Shown one piece after another: positions 8,872 through 16,843 of a stretch of 20,784 nt of DNA. Within the stretch, counting starts at the first letter, position 1. Each line of letters starts with the position of its first letter. A program made the translations under genes and the position numbers. The notes below the pieces were generated by a model. It saw only the letters and a list, made by a program, of their open reading frames with translations. It had not been told where the DNA came from and did no database searches. Source of the stretch: CAINVV01 sp964506325 (GTDB lineage Bacteria > Bacteroidota > Bacteroidia > Bacteroidales > Prolixibacteraceae); NCBI GenBank assembly GCA_964506325.1, contig CAZDLO010000058.1, positions 1-20,784 of the forward strand, in the 5' to 3' direction.

Positions 8872-9058
8872 CAGTATATATTTAGTTATTTTATTGTCTG
8901 ATGGAAACGGAGTTCAGGGGAGCTAATACCCAGTTATTCATTTCCGGCAGGTTTGGATATTTTACACCAGGCTATTTCATTTTGCAGGTTACAATAGTTT
9001 TCAACGGTGTTCTCTTGATTTTTTTTGTCTAATCAGTGATTGAAAGGCTTTTGTAGAA

Positions 9059-10288
9059 TTATCGAGGCAGGGAAGGTCTTTTTTCCAGGTTGTTTAGCCA
9101 GATAACAGGATGCCTTACGGGCAGGTTCCTTATCACCTCGGGATGTTTGGGGAAAGCGTTTAACCGGAGATAAGTTCGTATATAGGATTCGTTGGAGTAT
9201 GATAATCCTGCAAACAATAGGCAGGATTGTCGCACGGGCCATTCTTCCCAGATAAAAATATCTTTAGTGAATGGCCATTCATTTTTACTTGTTATGAACG
9301 GATAGATAAATTCCAGTCCTTTTTTCATTGATTTTCCGTCCAGTGTTGAGTAGGTCCAAAGATTATCTTCCGGCGTTGAAAGGATTTGTGCAGCATTGCA
9401 GAATGCGTCGATGTTGAATAGCGAGTAGCCAAATGGTTTTGTCCTTTTTAATTCGAGGGGAAAACTACCATCGGCGGACATCTGGGAAGGCAGCATGACA
9501 GTTTTGAACCGGTCTGAACAAAAGGTTCTGGTTTTTTCATCCCCGACAAGAGTTGCCATGGCGGATGCAGTAACTACCCAACAGGTACCATGGTTGTTTT
9601 TCGCATTCATCTCATCGATCCCGTAAGGATGGGTTGTCATCCAGGTCAGGAATTGCGTGAACCAGGCTTTTATTTTGACTGCATCTTCCGTTGGAATTGC
9701 ATTTCTTTCAATCAGGATTTTTGCCGATTGGGCTACTTCAACGAGATGGTAGGCATCAATCAGACCGATACCCCTCCCTGTAAACCTGCCCCATATTGCC
9801 TGGGCATAAAGCATGTGAGGGTTCATCCGGGTAAGGCTGTCTGTAAGCCAGGCATTCAGGTGTTCAAGGGCTTTGTCAGAATAGGCTTTTTTACCGGTCA
9901 GAAGCCAGGCAGAGGTTAACGTTGCCGTGATGTCGCTAAAGCGGATCATTGCCAGCCGGTGGTCAGAAAAATTGTCAGGGTTGCTCTGGCCATCCTTCTG
10001 GATGTATGGTCCGGCAGGATTTGCGGTATCAGGCCACCAGTAATCACCTTCGGAAAAATAATCATGAATCCCGCCTGCACTGCGATTGCATCTGGAGGCA
10101 GTTACCGTGACCGGTTTTTCGGCCAGCATTTTGTCTGCCATGCTCAGTGTTTCCTTTTTGATACTGCTGATTATAAGCCCAGACAGGTTACTGTTTGATT
10201 TTTTGGAGGTAAGTTGTTGTGCCTGTTGGGTTATTGGGGTATGTAACAGAAAAATCAGTAGAGATAAGGAGGCAGAGGATTTGATCAT
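9059..10288 (-). CDS. Alginate-lyase-family polysaccharide lyase (PF05426, PL5/PL38-like)
   Basis: Secreted (alpha/alpha)-barrel lyase of 409 residues, expected to cut beta-1,4-linked uronates by beta-elimination in the periplasm or at the cell surface. Signal peptide in the first 24 residues. GIHDYFSEGDYWWPD (73-87) and GPYIQKDGQSNPDNF (93-107) are the family's N-terminal block. NNHGTCW at 231-237 matches the NNHxxW catalytic block of PL5-type enzymes (Asn and His). Tyr288 in FGYSLFNID is the likely catalytic Tyr. Related PL38 enzymes act on glucuronan or alginate. In this block, beside a glucuronoyl esterase and a rhamnosidase, a glucuronate-containing target looks more likely than pure alginate, but that is inference. 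A palindromic repeat separates it from the oxidoreductase gene upstream. Confidence 0.86.
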   Translation of the reverse strand: MIKSSASLSLLIFLLHTPITQQAQQLTSKKSNSNLSGLIISSIKKETLSMADKMLAEKPVTVTASRCNRSAGGIHDYFSEGDYWWPDTANPAGPYIQKDGQSNPDNFSDHRLAMIRFSDITATLTSAWLLTGKKAYSDKALEHLNAWLTDSLTRMNPHMLYAQAIWGRFTGRGIGLIDAYHLVEVAQSAKILIERNAIPTEDAVKIKAWFTQFLTWMTTHPYGIDEMNAKNNHGTCWVVTASAMATLVGDEKTRTFCSDRFKTVMLPSQMSADGSFPLELKRTKPFGYSLFNIDAFCNAAQILSTPEDNLWTYSTLDGKSMKKGLEFIYPFITSKNEWPFTKDIFIWEEWPVRQSCLLFAGLSYSNESYIRTYLRLNAFPKHPEVIRNLPVRHPVIWLNNLEKRPSLPR

Positions 10289-10301
10289 CGATGTGGATTT
10301 G

Positions 10302-10346
10302 TTCGGTTAAACCCTCAAGGTTGGTACAACCTTGAGGGTTTTCGGT
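10302..10346. repeat. Palindromic intergenic repeat, copy 1, with flanking 6-bp direct repeats
   Basis: A perfect 15-bp inverted repeat, AAACCCTCAAGGTTG (10309-10323) and CAACCTTGAGGGTTT (10327-10341), encloses a 3-nt loop. The same 33 bp occurs in the opposite orientation at 20747-20779. The direct repeat TTCGGT flanks it (10302-10307 and 10341-10346), which could be a target-site duplication. It fills most of the 63-bp spacer between two - strand genes and may also act as a transcript-end hairpin, although the T tract on the - strand is only three bases. Confidence 0.85.
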
Positions 10347-10351
10347 CGAAT

Positions 10352-11794
10352 TTATAATTTGTAATACTGCTCCCATCCTTTGCGGGGAGGGGCACCAACA
10401 AGCAATTCGTTGGCAATCTTATGGTTGGTGATCTGTTTGGTATCGCGATCAAACAACAATCGGGTATTCAGCTGTTGTGCAAGGACCCCCAGGTTGAATA
10501 CCTGGCTTAGCGGACCAGCGATCTCGAAAGGAGAACGGCATTTTTCCTGGCCTTTGCAGGCAAGAAGGAAGTTGGCATAATGGTTGGAAGGGCTTTTGGG
10601 TACCTCAGGTAATTTCGATTCCATCTCCTTGGCTTTGGCCTCGGGTATAATGGAAAGGGTGCTTCCATGGGATGCTCCTTTGAAAGTCAGTTCCTTGCTG
10701 TAAATGATCTTCCCCGGATTCAGTTTGGCAGGCTGGATTTTCCCGTTGCTTGCAGCAGGTATATTTGGATCAAGCGCGGTGGTTCCGCCATATCCCTCCG
10801 GAACCTGTGGTACGTTGTTGACCCCGTCGTACCACATAATTTCAAGCGGTGGCATTATTCCCCGCTTAGGGAATTTGAACGAGAGGGTTGTTGACTGGGG
10901 GAAGAAATAGTTGTTGTAGCCTTCACTCTTCAGACAATTGATTTCATAGGGCAATCCAAGATCAAGGAACTCATGGGCTGTATCGATGATGTGTGCACCC
11001 CAGTCGCCCAGCGCTCCCATGCCGAAATCATACCAGCAGCGCCATTGACCATTTACATAATCCTTGTTGTAATCATGGTGCAGCTTGGTGGTCATGTGCC
11101 ATGTTTCCCAATCCAAGGTTTCAGGAAGTGGCTGTAATGCAGGATATTTTGCGTTTTTAAAATCCCATCCGTGCCAGCGTCTGGCCGAGTTCATGTGAGC
11201 TGTTATAGCTGTGACATCCTTGATGATACCAGCTTCAACCCATGTCTTAAACTGGAAATAATTGGCCTCAGAGTGCCCCTGGTTTCCCATTTGGGTGGCT
11301 ACTTTGTATTTTTTGGCTGCTTTGATCATCAGCTCAACCTCATTGAAGGTACGTCCCATCGGTTTCTCTGAAAAGATATGTTTGCCAAGACTCATGGCAT
11401 GCATTGCGATCGGGAAATGCGCAAAATCCGGCACCCCGGCAGATACAGCATCTATTTTATCTCCCATTTTATCAAACATCTCCCTGAAATCCTTGAAGCG
11501 CGGCACATCCGGAAAAGCTTTGAGGGTTTCCAGCGTATGCGGGGCACCCATGTCCACGTCACACAAGGCCACTATATTGCAAAGCCCGGTCTTGTAAAAA
11601 CTTTTGATATCAGAACCTCCCTGGTTGCCTATCCCGCAACATGCCAGGTTGACTTTGTCACTGGCGCTGACAGGTTTAGAAGCAGGGTTGGCTCCGGTTG
11701 CCTTATGTGTTATGATAGCTGGAATTGATAACGCTGCAGTCATTGCAGCGGCATTCTTTAAAAATGAACGCCTTGAAGCTTCATTGGTTTTCAT
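10352..11794 (-). CDS. Tat-signal Gfo/Idh/MocA-family oxidoreductase (1)
   Basis: NAD(P)-dependent sugar oxidoreductase or GH109-like enzyme, 480 residues. A Tat signal is visible at the N-terminus: SRRSFLK (8-13), a hydrophobic stretch to about 28, and Ala-rich sequence up to about 45. The Rossmann motif GIGNQG is at 54-59 after a beta strand (VNLACC), with the acidic residue Asp79 (ALCDV) for the adenosine ribose. EKP at 143-145 is the family signature in which Lys contributes to catalysis. MGNQGHS at 169-175 and GDWGAHIIDTAH further on are typical of the Bacteroidota subgroup with extended C-terminal domains. It is only distantly similar to the oxidoreductase at 19291 and so is not a recent duplicate. 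It may oxidise a sugar hydroxyl (3-keto formation) or act as a redox-neutral NAD-dependent glycosidase; the sequence does not decide. It lies 63 bp after the rhamnosidase gene. Confidence 0.92.
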   Translation of the reverse strand: MKTNEASRRSFLKNAAAMTAALSIPAIITHKATGANPASKPVSASDKVNLACCGIGNQGGSDIKSFYKTGLCNIVALCDVDMGAPHTLETLKAFPDVPRFKDFREMFDKMGDKIDAVSAGVPDFAHFPIAMHAMSLGKHIFSEKPMGRTFNEVELMIKAAKKYKVATQMGNQGHSEANYFQFKTWVEAGIIKDVTAITAHMNSARRWHGWDFKNAKYPALQPLPETLDWETWHMTTKLHHDYNKDYVNGQWRCWYDFGMGALGDWGAHIIDTAHEFLDLGLPYEINCLKSEGYNNYFFPQSTTLSFKFPKRGIMPPLEIMWYDGVNNVPQVPEGYGGTTALDPNIPAASNGKIQPAKLNPGKIIYSKELTFKGASHGSTLSIIPEAKAKEMESKLPEVPKSPSNHYANFLLACKGQEKCRSPFEIAGPLSQVFNLGVLAQQLNTRLLFDRDTKQITNHKIANELLVGAPPRKGWEQYYKL

Positions 11795-11857
11795 GTTTTA
11801 ATAGTTTAATTATTTGATAAAATGATTGTTGAAGATGTAAAATTTTGTCCCGGGTGT

Positions 11858-13705
11858 TCATAAAACCCTTTTTATCTCTATCCTGTTCTTCCCGGACTCT
11901 AAATATAGTCCTTTCTTTGGTTGACCTGCTTTTTTCCCGTTGAGATAAATTATCTCATCTGCAGCCAGTTTCAAATGAAATTCAGCCACCATCCCTGCAG
12001 GTATTTCAAAATTATAGGTCCTAAGTTTATTACTGACAAGACTGTATTCTCCCTTGATAGGTCCTTTCAGCGTCGGGGTTCTGATCCGGCTGTATTTTAA
12101 ATCACCCATCTGGGGCTGAATCAGTGCAACTTTGTAACCGGGTGCTGCAGGACGGATACCCCAGAGGTACCTGGGGATAATGTTGGCAGGAGACGCACCC
12201 CAGGCATGATTCCAGTCTGAATTGGGTTTGTATTTCATATCCCATGCTTCCATGGTGATAGTTGATCCGGCCATGATCATGTTCCACCAGCTGCGATCAT
12301 TGGTAGCACGCATCAGGTCAAGGGCATACTGACCTTCATCGCAGCGGTACAGTCCTTCGAGAAGATATTGGGATCCATATACACTGCAAGCCATTCCGCG
12401 GCTTTTGATAAAACCGGCAACAGAATTGACTGAGGCAGGTGGAACGATGCCGAATGCCATGGCCATCATGTTAGAATGAAGCGACGAATGGGTAGAACCT
12501 TCCCCGTCAATGTATATTCCCTTTTCTGCATTGAAAAGTTTTTGATTGATCGAGTTTTTTACTTTTTCAGCCAAAGAAATATAGAATGCTTCATCCAAAG
12601 GTTTGTTCAGGACGTTTGCAATTTCCGCCATTATCTTCATGTTTTCATAGAAGAAGCAATTGACGACGGTATTGACGGGGAGCATTTCGTGCCCGTCGCG
12701 TTCCCCCTCAGCATTTACCAGCTTCCAGCCTGTATCCTTTTGTCCGGGGGGCCAGTCAACAATATCCCTGATGCGCTGTTTGCCGTCAGCAAACCCGAGC
12801 TTATTCATGAACTCATCCGATATTTTCGAAGAAGCAGAACTGATCAGGCCGTCCTCCCTTGCCAGGTCTGCCAGAGCCTTATATCTGAGCTGTTCATAGT
12901 ATTTCTGCATCAGGTCCGTTTCGCCCGAATAGTAATAATCCTGGTATATCATCATGGCTGTATGGAGCAGCCATTCGGTTGGCCATGTCGGATGAACCAT
13001 AAAATGTTCGATGGTACGTTTGGCCATGGCATATTCGAGGTCGGTACAATAATGACCCAGCTGATTGATGTATGCATCTGCCTCGTAGGCTATCCGCTCC
13101 CTGTCGCCATCTATGTAAATGCCGGCGAAGGAAGTGGCTTTTATGCTGTATTTGCACAAATCCCAAACCTTGTTCAATATTGTGTCTGAAGAAGTGAAAT
13201 CGCTTTGGCTTTCATCGAAAGCAATAAAGTATGCTTTCTGGACCAGGTCTGAGGCAGTCACCGGATGGCCCGGGTTAATGATTTCAATGTAACGGAATGG
13301 CACAATGACCCCGAACGAATCCGGCAGAAGGACTGCCGCACCTGTGGTATTTCTCTTGTTGGGCGGAAGCTGTAAAATGTAATTTTCTTTGGATGGGAAA
13401 ACAGGCAGATTTACTTCAGTACAGCGAATGGTTCCTCCGGGATTTGCATCAATCCTTCCTTCCAGAAGTTTTTCCCCAAGACGAATGACCAGGGTATCCG
13501 TTCGGCTGCTTCTGTACCTCAACTCCAGGGTTCCGAAGGCATCTTTGCCAAAATCAGCCAAAAAAGATCCTGCTACGGTTGTTGATACCTTGACAGGTGA
13601 GATTCGTTCAATTTTGAACCTGTTCCCGGAAGAATCAACTTTGGAGGCAAATGCTCCTGCGACTATCGCCAAAAGAAAAAATGCCAGTTGGAATACTCTG
13701 ATCAT
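11858..13705 (-). CDS. GH78-type alpha-L-rhamnosidase
   Basis: Secreted glycosidase of 615 residues predicted to release terminal alpha-L-rhamnose. Sec signal at 1-20 (cut after AGAFA). A beta-rich N-terminal part runs to about 160, then an (alpha/alpha)6 barrel from about 165 to 515, then a C-terminal beta domain (GEYSLVSNKLRTYNFEIPAG). IYIDGDRERIAYEAD (196-210) corresponds to the GH78 block that holds the general acid (Glu203) and Asp210. TITMEAWD (482-489) supplies the second catalytic acid, Glu486. DWNHAWGASP (497-506) matches the conserved NH..G block near the barrel end. The canonical DCPxRxER sequence is altered here to DGDRER, a variant that seems recurrent in Bacteroidota homologues. 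It is compact compared with many GH78 enzymes (700-1,100 residues), lacking the extra N-terminal beta-sandwich domains. Rhamnose specificity is likely but other deoxy-sugars are possible. Confidence 0.86.
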   Translation of the reverse strand: MIRVFQLAFFLLAIVAGAFASKVDSSGNRFKIERISPVKVSTTVAGSFLADFGKDAFGTLELRYRSSRTDTLVIRLGEKLLEGRIDANPGGTIRCTEVNLPVFPSKENYILQLPPNKRNTTGAAVLLPDSFGVIVPFRYIEIINPGHPVTASDLVQKAYFIAFDESQSDFTSSDTILNKVWDLCKYSIKATSFAGIYIDGDRERIAYEADAYINQLGHYCTDLEYAMAKRTIEHFMVHPTWPTEWLLHTAMMIYQDYYYSGETDLMQKYYEQLRYKALADLAREDGLISSASSKISDEFMNKLGFADGKQRIRDIVDWPPGQKDTGWKLVNAEGERDGHEMLPVNTVVNCFFYENMKIMAEIANVLNKPLDEAFYISLAEKVKNSINQKLFNAEKGIYIDGEGSTHSSLHSNMMAMAFGIVPPASVNSVAGFIKSRGMACSVYGSQYLLEGLYRCDEGQYALDLMRATNDRSWWNMIMAGSTITMEAWDMKYKPNSDWNHAWGASPANIIPRYLWGIRPAAPGYKVALIQPQMGDLKYSRIRTPTLKGPIKGEYSLVSNKLRTYNFEIPAGMVAEFHLKLAADEIIYLNGKKAGQPKKGLYLESGKNRIEIKRVL

Positions 13706-13776
13706 GAATTTGGAGGTTTCTTATTTAGAATGATTCTTAAGTATTTAAATAGTTGCCTGCCGGCGCAATTGTGTGT

Positions 13777-15942
13777 TTAAATTGGCATTATTTGCCAGGT
13801 TACCTTCCCTATATTGTCCGGTTTGCCTTTTATAGCCTGGGAAATTGATCCTGCCAATTTACCTTTTTTGCCGGGAATGGTTGTTATCTTTCGCCATGAA
13901 TAATCTCCTTTTTCATAATTGTAAGTTTCGCCATCATCATCGTACAAAAGGAATTCTCCCTTCTTTTCGCCATAGACCCTAATGTTCAGGTCAAATTTGA
14001 TGCCGGAAGCTGGGGCATGCAAAAGCGGTGGCATCATTGGGATGATTCCTCCGTCCTTAACGAAGACCGGAATTTGATCCAATCTGCCCTTTATTGTTAT
14101 TATCTCCCCTTCACCAGCCAGTCTCCCTGTGTAGAAATCATACCATTTCCCCTGTGGAAGAACAACCTTTCTTTCGGTTTGCCCTTTGAACAGCGGAGCT
14201 ACCAACAGGTATTCGCCGGCCATATACTGGTCTTTTATTTCTTTGCTAACCGCCCTGTTGTAAGGATTTTCGCTTAAATCCGGATTTCTTGTTCCGGGTA
14301 AAGTACCCTCTCCAAACCCGGGTTCAAGGTTCATCGCCCTGAATGGGGGAGTGCCATCAAAGTGGTATTTGGCAAATTCTGAATAGAAATAGGGCATCAG
14401 CTGCATCCTGAGAAGTGATATTTCCTTCACTTCCTTTTCCACTTCCGGGAAAGACCATGGCTTGGTCCCGTCAGACCATGCATTGATCATAGCCATGGGA
14501 GAAAAACAGACGGTCTGCATTCTGCGCACCCATTCTTCACCCGTTTTCGAACCACGGACCTCCGGTGTCCACAATACGCCCGAGAAGGAGCTGTTGATAA
14601 GGGCAGTAATGAAATCCTCATGACTGTAATAATCGTTGTATATGACATAGGGGAAGGAGGATCCTCCGCCATTGGAGGCCCTTACCAAACCAAAGGTCCG
14701 GCGGTTCTGGCTGTGAAAAATTTCAGTGGTCATCTTTTGCAGCATTAAACCATACGTCTGGCGGACCTGCTCTGCACTCGTTTTTGAAGGAAACCTTGCT
14801 GCATCAGGCCAGAGCCAGAAATCAAAGCCGTCACATTCATCGATTTTGTAACCGCTGATCCCGATGCTGACCTGGTCCTTCAGAAGCTGACCCTTTAAAA
14901 TTTCCTGTGCTTCAGGAATGATCAGGTCCGGAACGATTCCTCCCCAAACAGTGTGTGTCCCGGTAAATGGTTTTATCTTTTCATATACTGGCGATTCCGT
15001 GGATACATAAGGATTGGTCCACAGGTTTAGCCGTATACCTATCTCTTTCATGCTTTTTACAAATGCTGCCGGATCAGGATACCTGGTTTTGTCCCATTCG
15101 AAAGTGCAGGGATAGGATTTGCTCTGCCATCCGGGTTCAAGCCCTATAAAATCCAACGGATAGCCTTTTTCTGCGAAGGCCCTGGCTTCTTCTGCCACCT
15201 GTCCTGCCGAATAAAGGGACCTGACGCGCTGGGTAAACCCAAGTCCCCACCGTGGAGGCAGGCAACCTCCGCCATTGAAGAGGTTGAACCGTCGCACAGC
15301 ATCCTGGGCAGTTGGTCCGGCAAACAGGTAAATTTCAGCTCCTGTAGCTGGCACAACCATTTCAACAGCATCGGAGTAGGGCTGTGAATCCCAGTTCTTA
15401 TCCGTATTCCGGTCGGTGGGTACGGGGGCATCAGGACTATCTTTTCTCACTGCCGTACCTGCATATACCGTTATGTAGCGCGCACTGTTGACAAAAACGC
15501 CGTACCCGAGACTGGAGACATAAAATGGTACCGGGGCATGGGTCCTGCCATTGTCTGCTCCTCCATAATGATCGACATGCAGTTGCATAATCCTGCCCCG
15601 TTGCTGAACGGTCTTGAAATTCAGGCCGAAACCAAACAGTTGTTCCTTCTTTTTAAGCGGGAAGCGGAGAAAAGTTTTCCCTTCAAATATTTCTGCCACA
15701 ATTTTCTCTCTGTCCAACGGGAAATTTGCTGTTCCCATTTTTTGCAATCCTTCCAGGTATGGTTTGACATTTGCAGCCTTCAGCAGATCGAATTTATCCG
15801 GCACTCCTGTCACTGTTTTCCATATTCCCGGGGCGACCTCTTCCCAGGAAGGGCTCTGCGCACAGAGCTGAATGGGAAGCAAAAATAGGATTAAGATTAT
15901 CATCTGTCTGACAGCCAGGATGATATTGTTTTTATTCTTCAT
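13777..15942 (-). CDS. GH31-family alpha-glycosidase
   Basis: Secreted retaining alpha-glycosidase of 721 residues. Sec signal in the first 28 residues (cut after LCA). A galactose-mutarotase-like N-terminal domain (to about 225) is followed by a TIM barrel (about 230-560) and C-terminal beta domains with LLVAPLFKGQTERKVVLPQG and IPVFVKDGGIIPM, which are hallmarks of GH31. The nucleophile is Asp368 in GYKIDECDGFD. The acid/base is probably Asp437 in YNDYYSHEDF, where most GH31 enzymes have W-x-G-D, so this is a divergent subgroup. The substrate could be alpha-glucose, alpha-xylose, alpha-galactose or another alpha-linked sugar. It is 17 bp after the esterase gene and 71 bp before the rhamnosidase gene, consistent with joint removal of side chains. 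Confidence 0.92.
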   Translation of the reverse strand: MKNKNNIILAVRQMIILILFLLPIQLCAQSPSWEEVAPGIWKTVTGVPDKFDLLKAANVKPYLEGLQKMGTANFPLDREKIVAEIFEGKTFLRFPLKKKEQLFGFGLNFKTVQQRGRIMQLHVDHYGGADNGRTHAPVPFYVSSLGYGVFVNSARYITVYAGTAVRKDSPDAPVPTDRNTDKNWDSQPYSDAVEMVVPATGAEIYLFAGPTAQDAVRRFNLFNGGGCLPPRWGLGFTQRVRSLYSAGQVAEEARAFAEKGYPLDFIGLEPGWQSKSYPCTFEWDKTRYPDPAAFVKSMKEIGIRLNLWTNPYVSTESPVYEKIKPFTGTHTVWGGIVPDLIIPEAQEILKGQLLKDQVSIGISGYKIDECDGFDFWLWPDAARFPSKTSAEQVRQTYGLMLQKMTTEIFHSQNRRTFGLVRASNGGGSSFPYVIYNDYYSHEDFITALINSSFSGVLWTPEVRGSKTGEEWVRRMQTVCFSPMAMINAWSDGTKPWSFPEVEKEVKEISLLRMQLMPYFYSEFAKYHFDGTPPFRAMNLEPGFGEGTLPGTRNPDLSENPYNRAVSKEIKDQYMAGEYLLVAPLFKGQTERKVVLPQGKWYDFYTGRLAGEGEIITIKGRLDQIPVFVKDGGIIPMMPPLLHAPASGIKFDLNIRVYGEKKGEFLLYDDDGETYNYEKGDYSWRKITTIPGKKGKLAGSISQAIKGKPDNIGKVTWQIMPI

Positions 15943-15959
15943 TTTTTAACTTAAGAAAT

Positions 15960-16814
15960 TCAATTTTTAAGGTTCAGCAGGGAAAAGACGAAGGCCGAGA
16001 TTTTTTCCACAAATTCATCATACCTTTTCATCGGCGTGTGCTCAGCCCCTTCCAGGGGGATAAGTTCATGCTTTACCTGGTTGTTTTCCAGTTGTTTCGA
16101 AAGGCTGACGGCATTTTCAAAGGAAACTATTTTATCGGCAGTGCCGTGAACAATGATCATGGGAGGGTCATTTTTGTCTATCGCTGAAAACATGTATGCC
16201 GGTTCCGGACTTCCCCAGAGATTGACAAGGCCTATGATTCCGGCTTTATCCCAAGGCTCTGCCGTGGTATTGTCCTTGAAACCAAAATTAGTAGTCAGCA
16301 TGCCACCGGCTGATCCTCCCCCTACAATTATTTTATTAGGGTCTATCCCCAGTTTTTTCTGATTGGCCCTAATCCAGTTAAGGCCGGTCATGGCATCCTT
16401 CAAGGCATCAGACATTGTTCCCTCCTTGTCATCTTTTGGATTTTCCCTGATGCGGTAATTGACTGAAACACAAACATAACCTCTTTTTGCAAAATCTTTT
16501 GAGAACCTTACGATGTAATCCTGTCTCTTATCATTTCCCGGCCGGAAACCACCCCCGTGAAACCATAGTATGACAGGCCGTTGTTTTCCCTTGTCGCCTT
16601 CCGGGGAATAAATATCCAGCAGCAGTTTTTCGGTCTTGCCTTCGAAGCTGGTTACTTCAGCAAACTCAATGTCCTTCTGCATGGCTACTTTTTCAAATAC
16701 CGGATGAAGATAGCGGACTTGCATCCTATCTTCAGAAAAAATTTTAGGGGAATGAAATGACGAAATAATGAATATGGTAATAAATAGTATTGGATTTGCG
16801 GGTGATTTCTTCAT
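15960..16814 (-). CDS. Secreted alpha/beta-hydrolase esterase (HSL/BD-FAE-like)
   Basis: 284-residue carboxylesterase-like protein with a Sec signal (cut near residue 27). The oxyanion-hole motif HGGGF is at 86-90, the nucleophile Ser168 in GGGSAGG, the acid Asp227 in HGTADKIV, and His259 in GAEHTP, so the whole triad is present. The family is widely used for removing acetyl or feruloyl groups from plant glycans, and the setting here suggests deacylation of the same polysaccharide; the acyl group is unknown. It lies between the enolase-superfamily gene (29 bp before) and the GH31 gene (17 bp after). Confidence 0.87.
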   Translation of the reverse strand: MKKSPANPILFITIFIISSFHSPKIFSEDRMQVRYLHPVFEKVAMQKDIEFAEVTSFEGKTEKLLLDIYSPEGDKGKQRPVILWFHGGGFRPGNDKRQDYIVRFSKDFAKRGYVCVSVNYRIRENPKDDKEGTMSDALKDAMTGLNWIRANQKKLGIDPNKIIVGGGSAGGMLTTNFGFKDNTTAEPWDKAGIIGLVNLWGSPEPAYMFSAIDKNDPPMIIVHGTADKIVSFENAVSLSKQLENNQVKHELIPLEGAEHTPMKRYDEFVEKISAFVFSLLNLKN

Positions 16815-16843
16815 AAAACACTGTTGATTAATGATTTATAATT

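Noticed and set aside
8872..9058. 187-bp spacer as a promoter or terminator region
   Set aside because: No TAnnTTTG box on the - strand and no stem followed by T residues; an internal promoter is possible but not visible.
12476..13189. A 237-codon open frame on the + strand
   Set aside because: It lies fully antisense inside the rhamnosidase gene, shows no recognisable domain, and its low-complexity hydrophobic and Cys-rich content fits a shadow frame.
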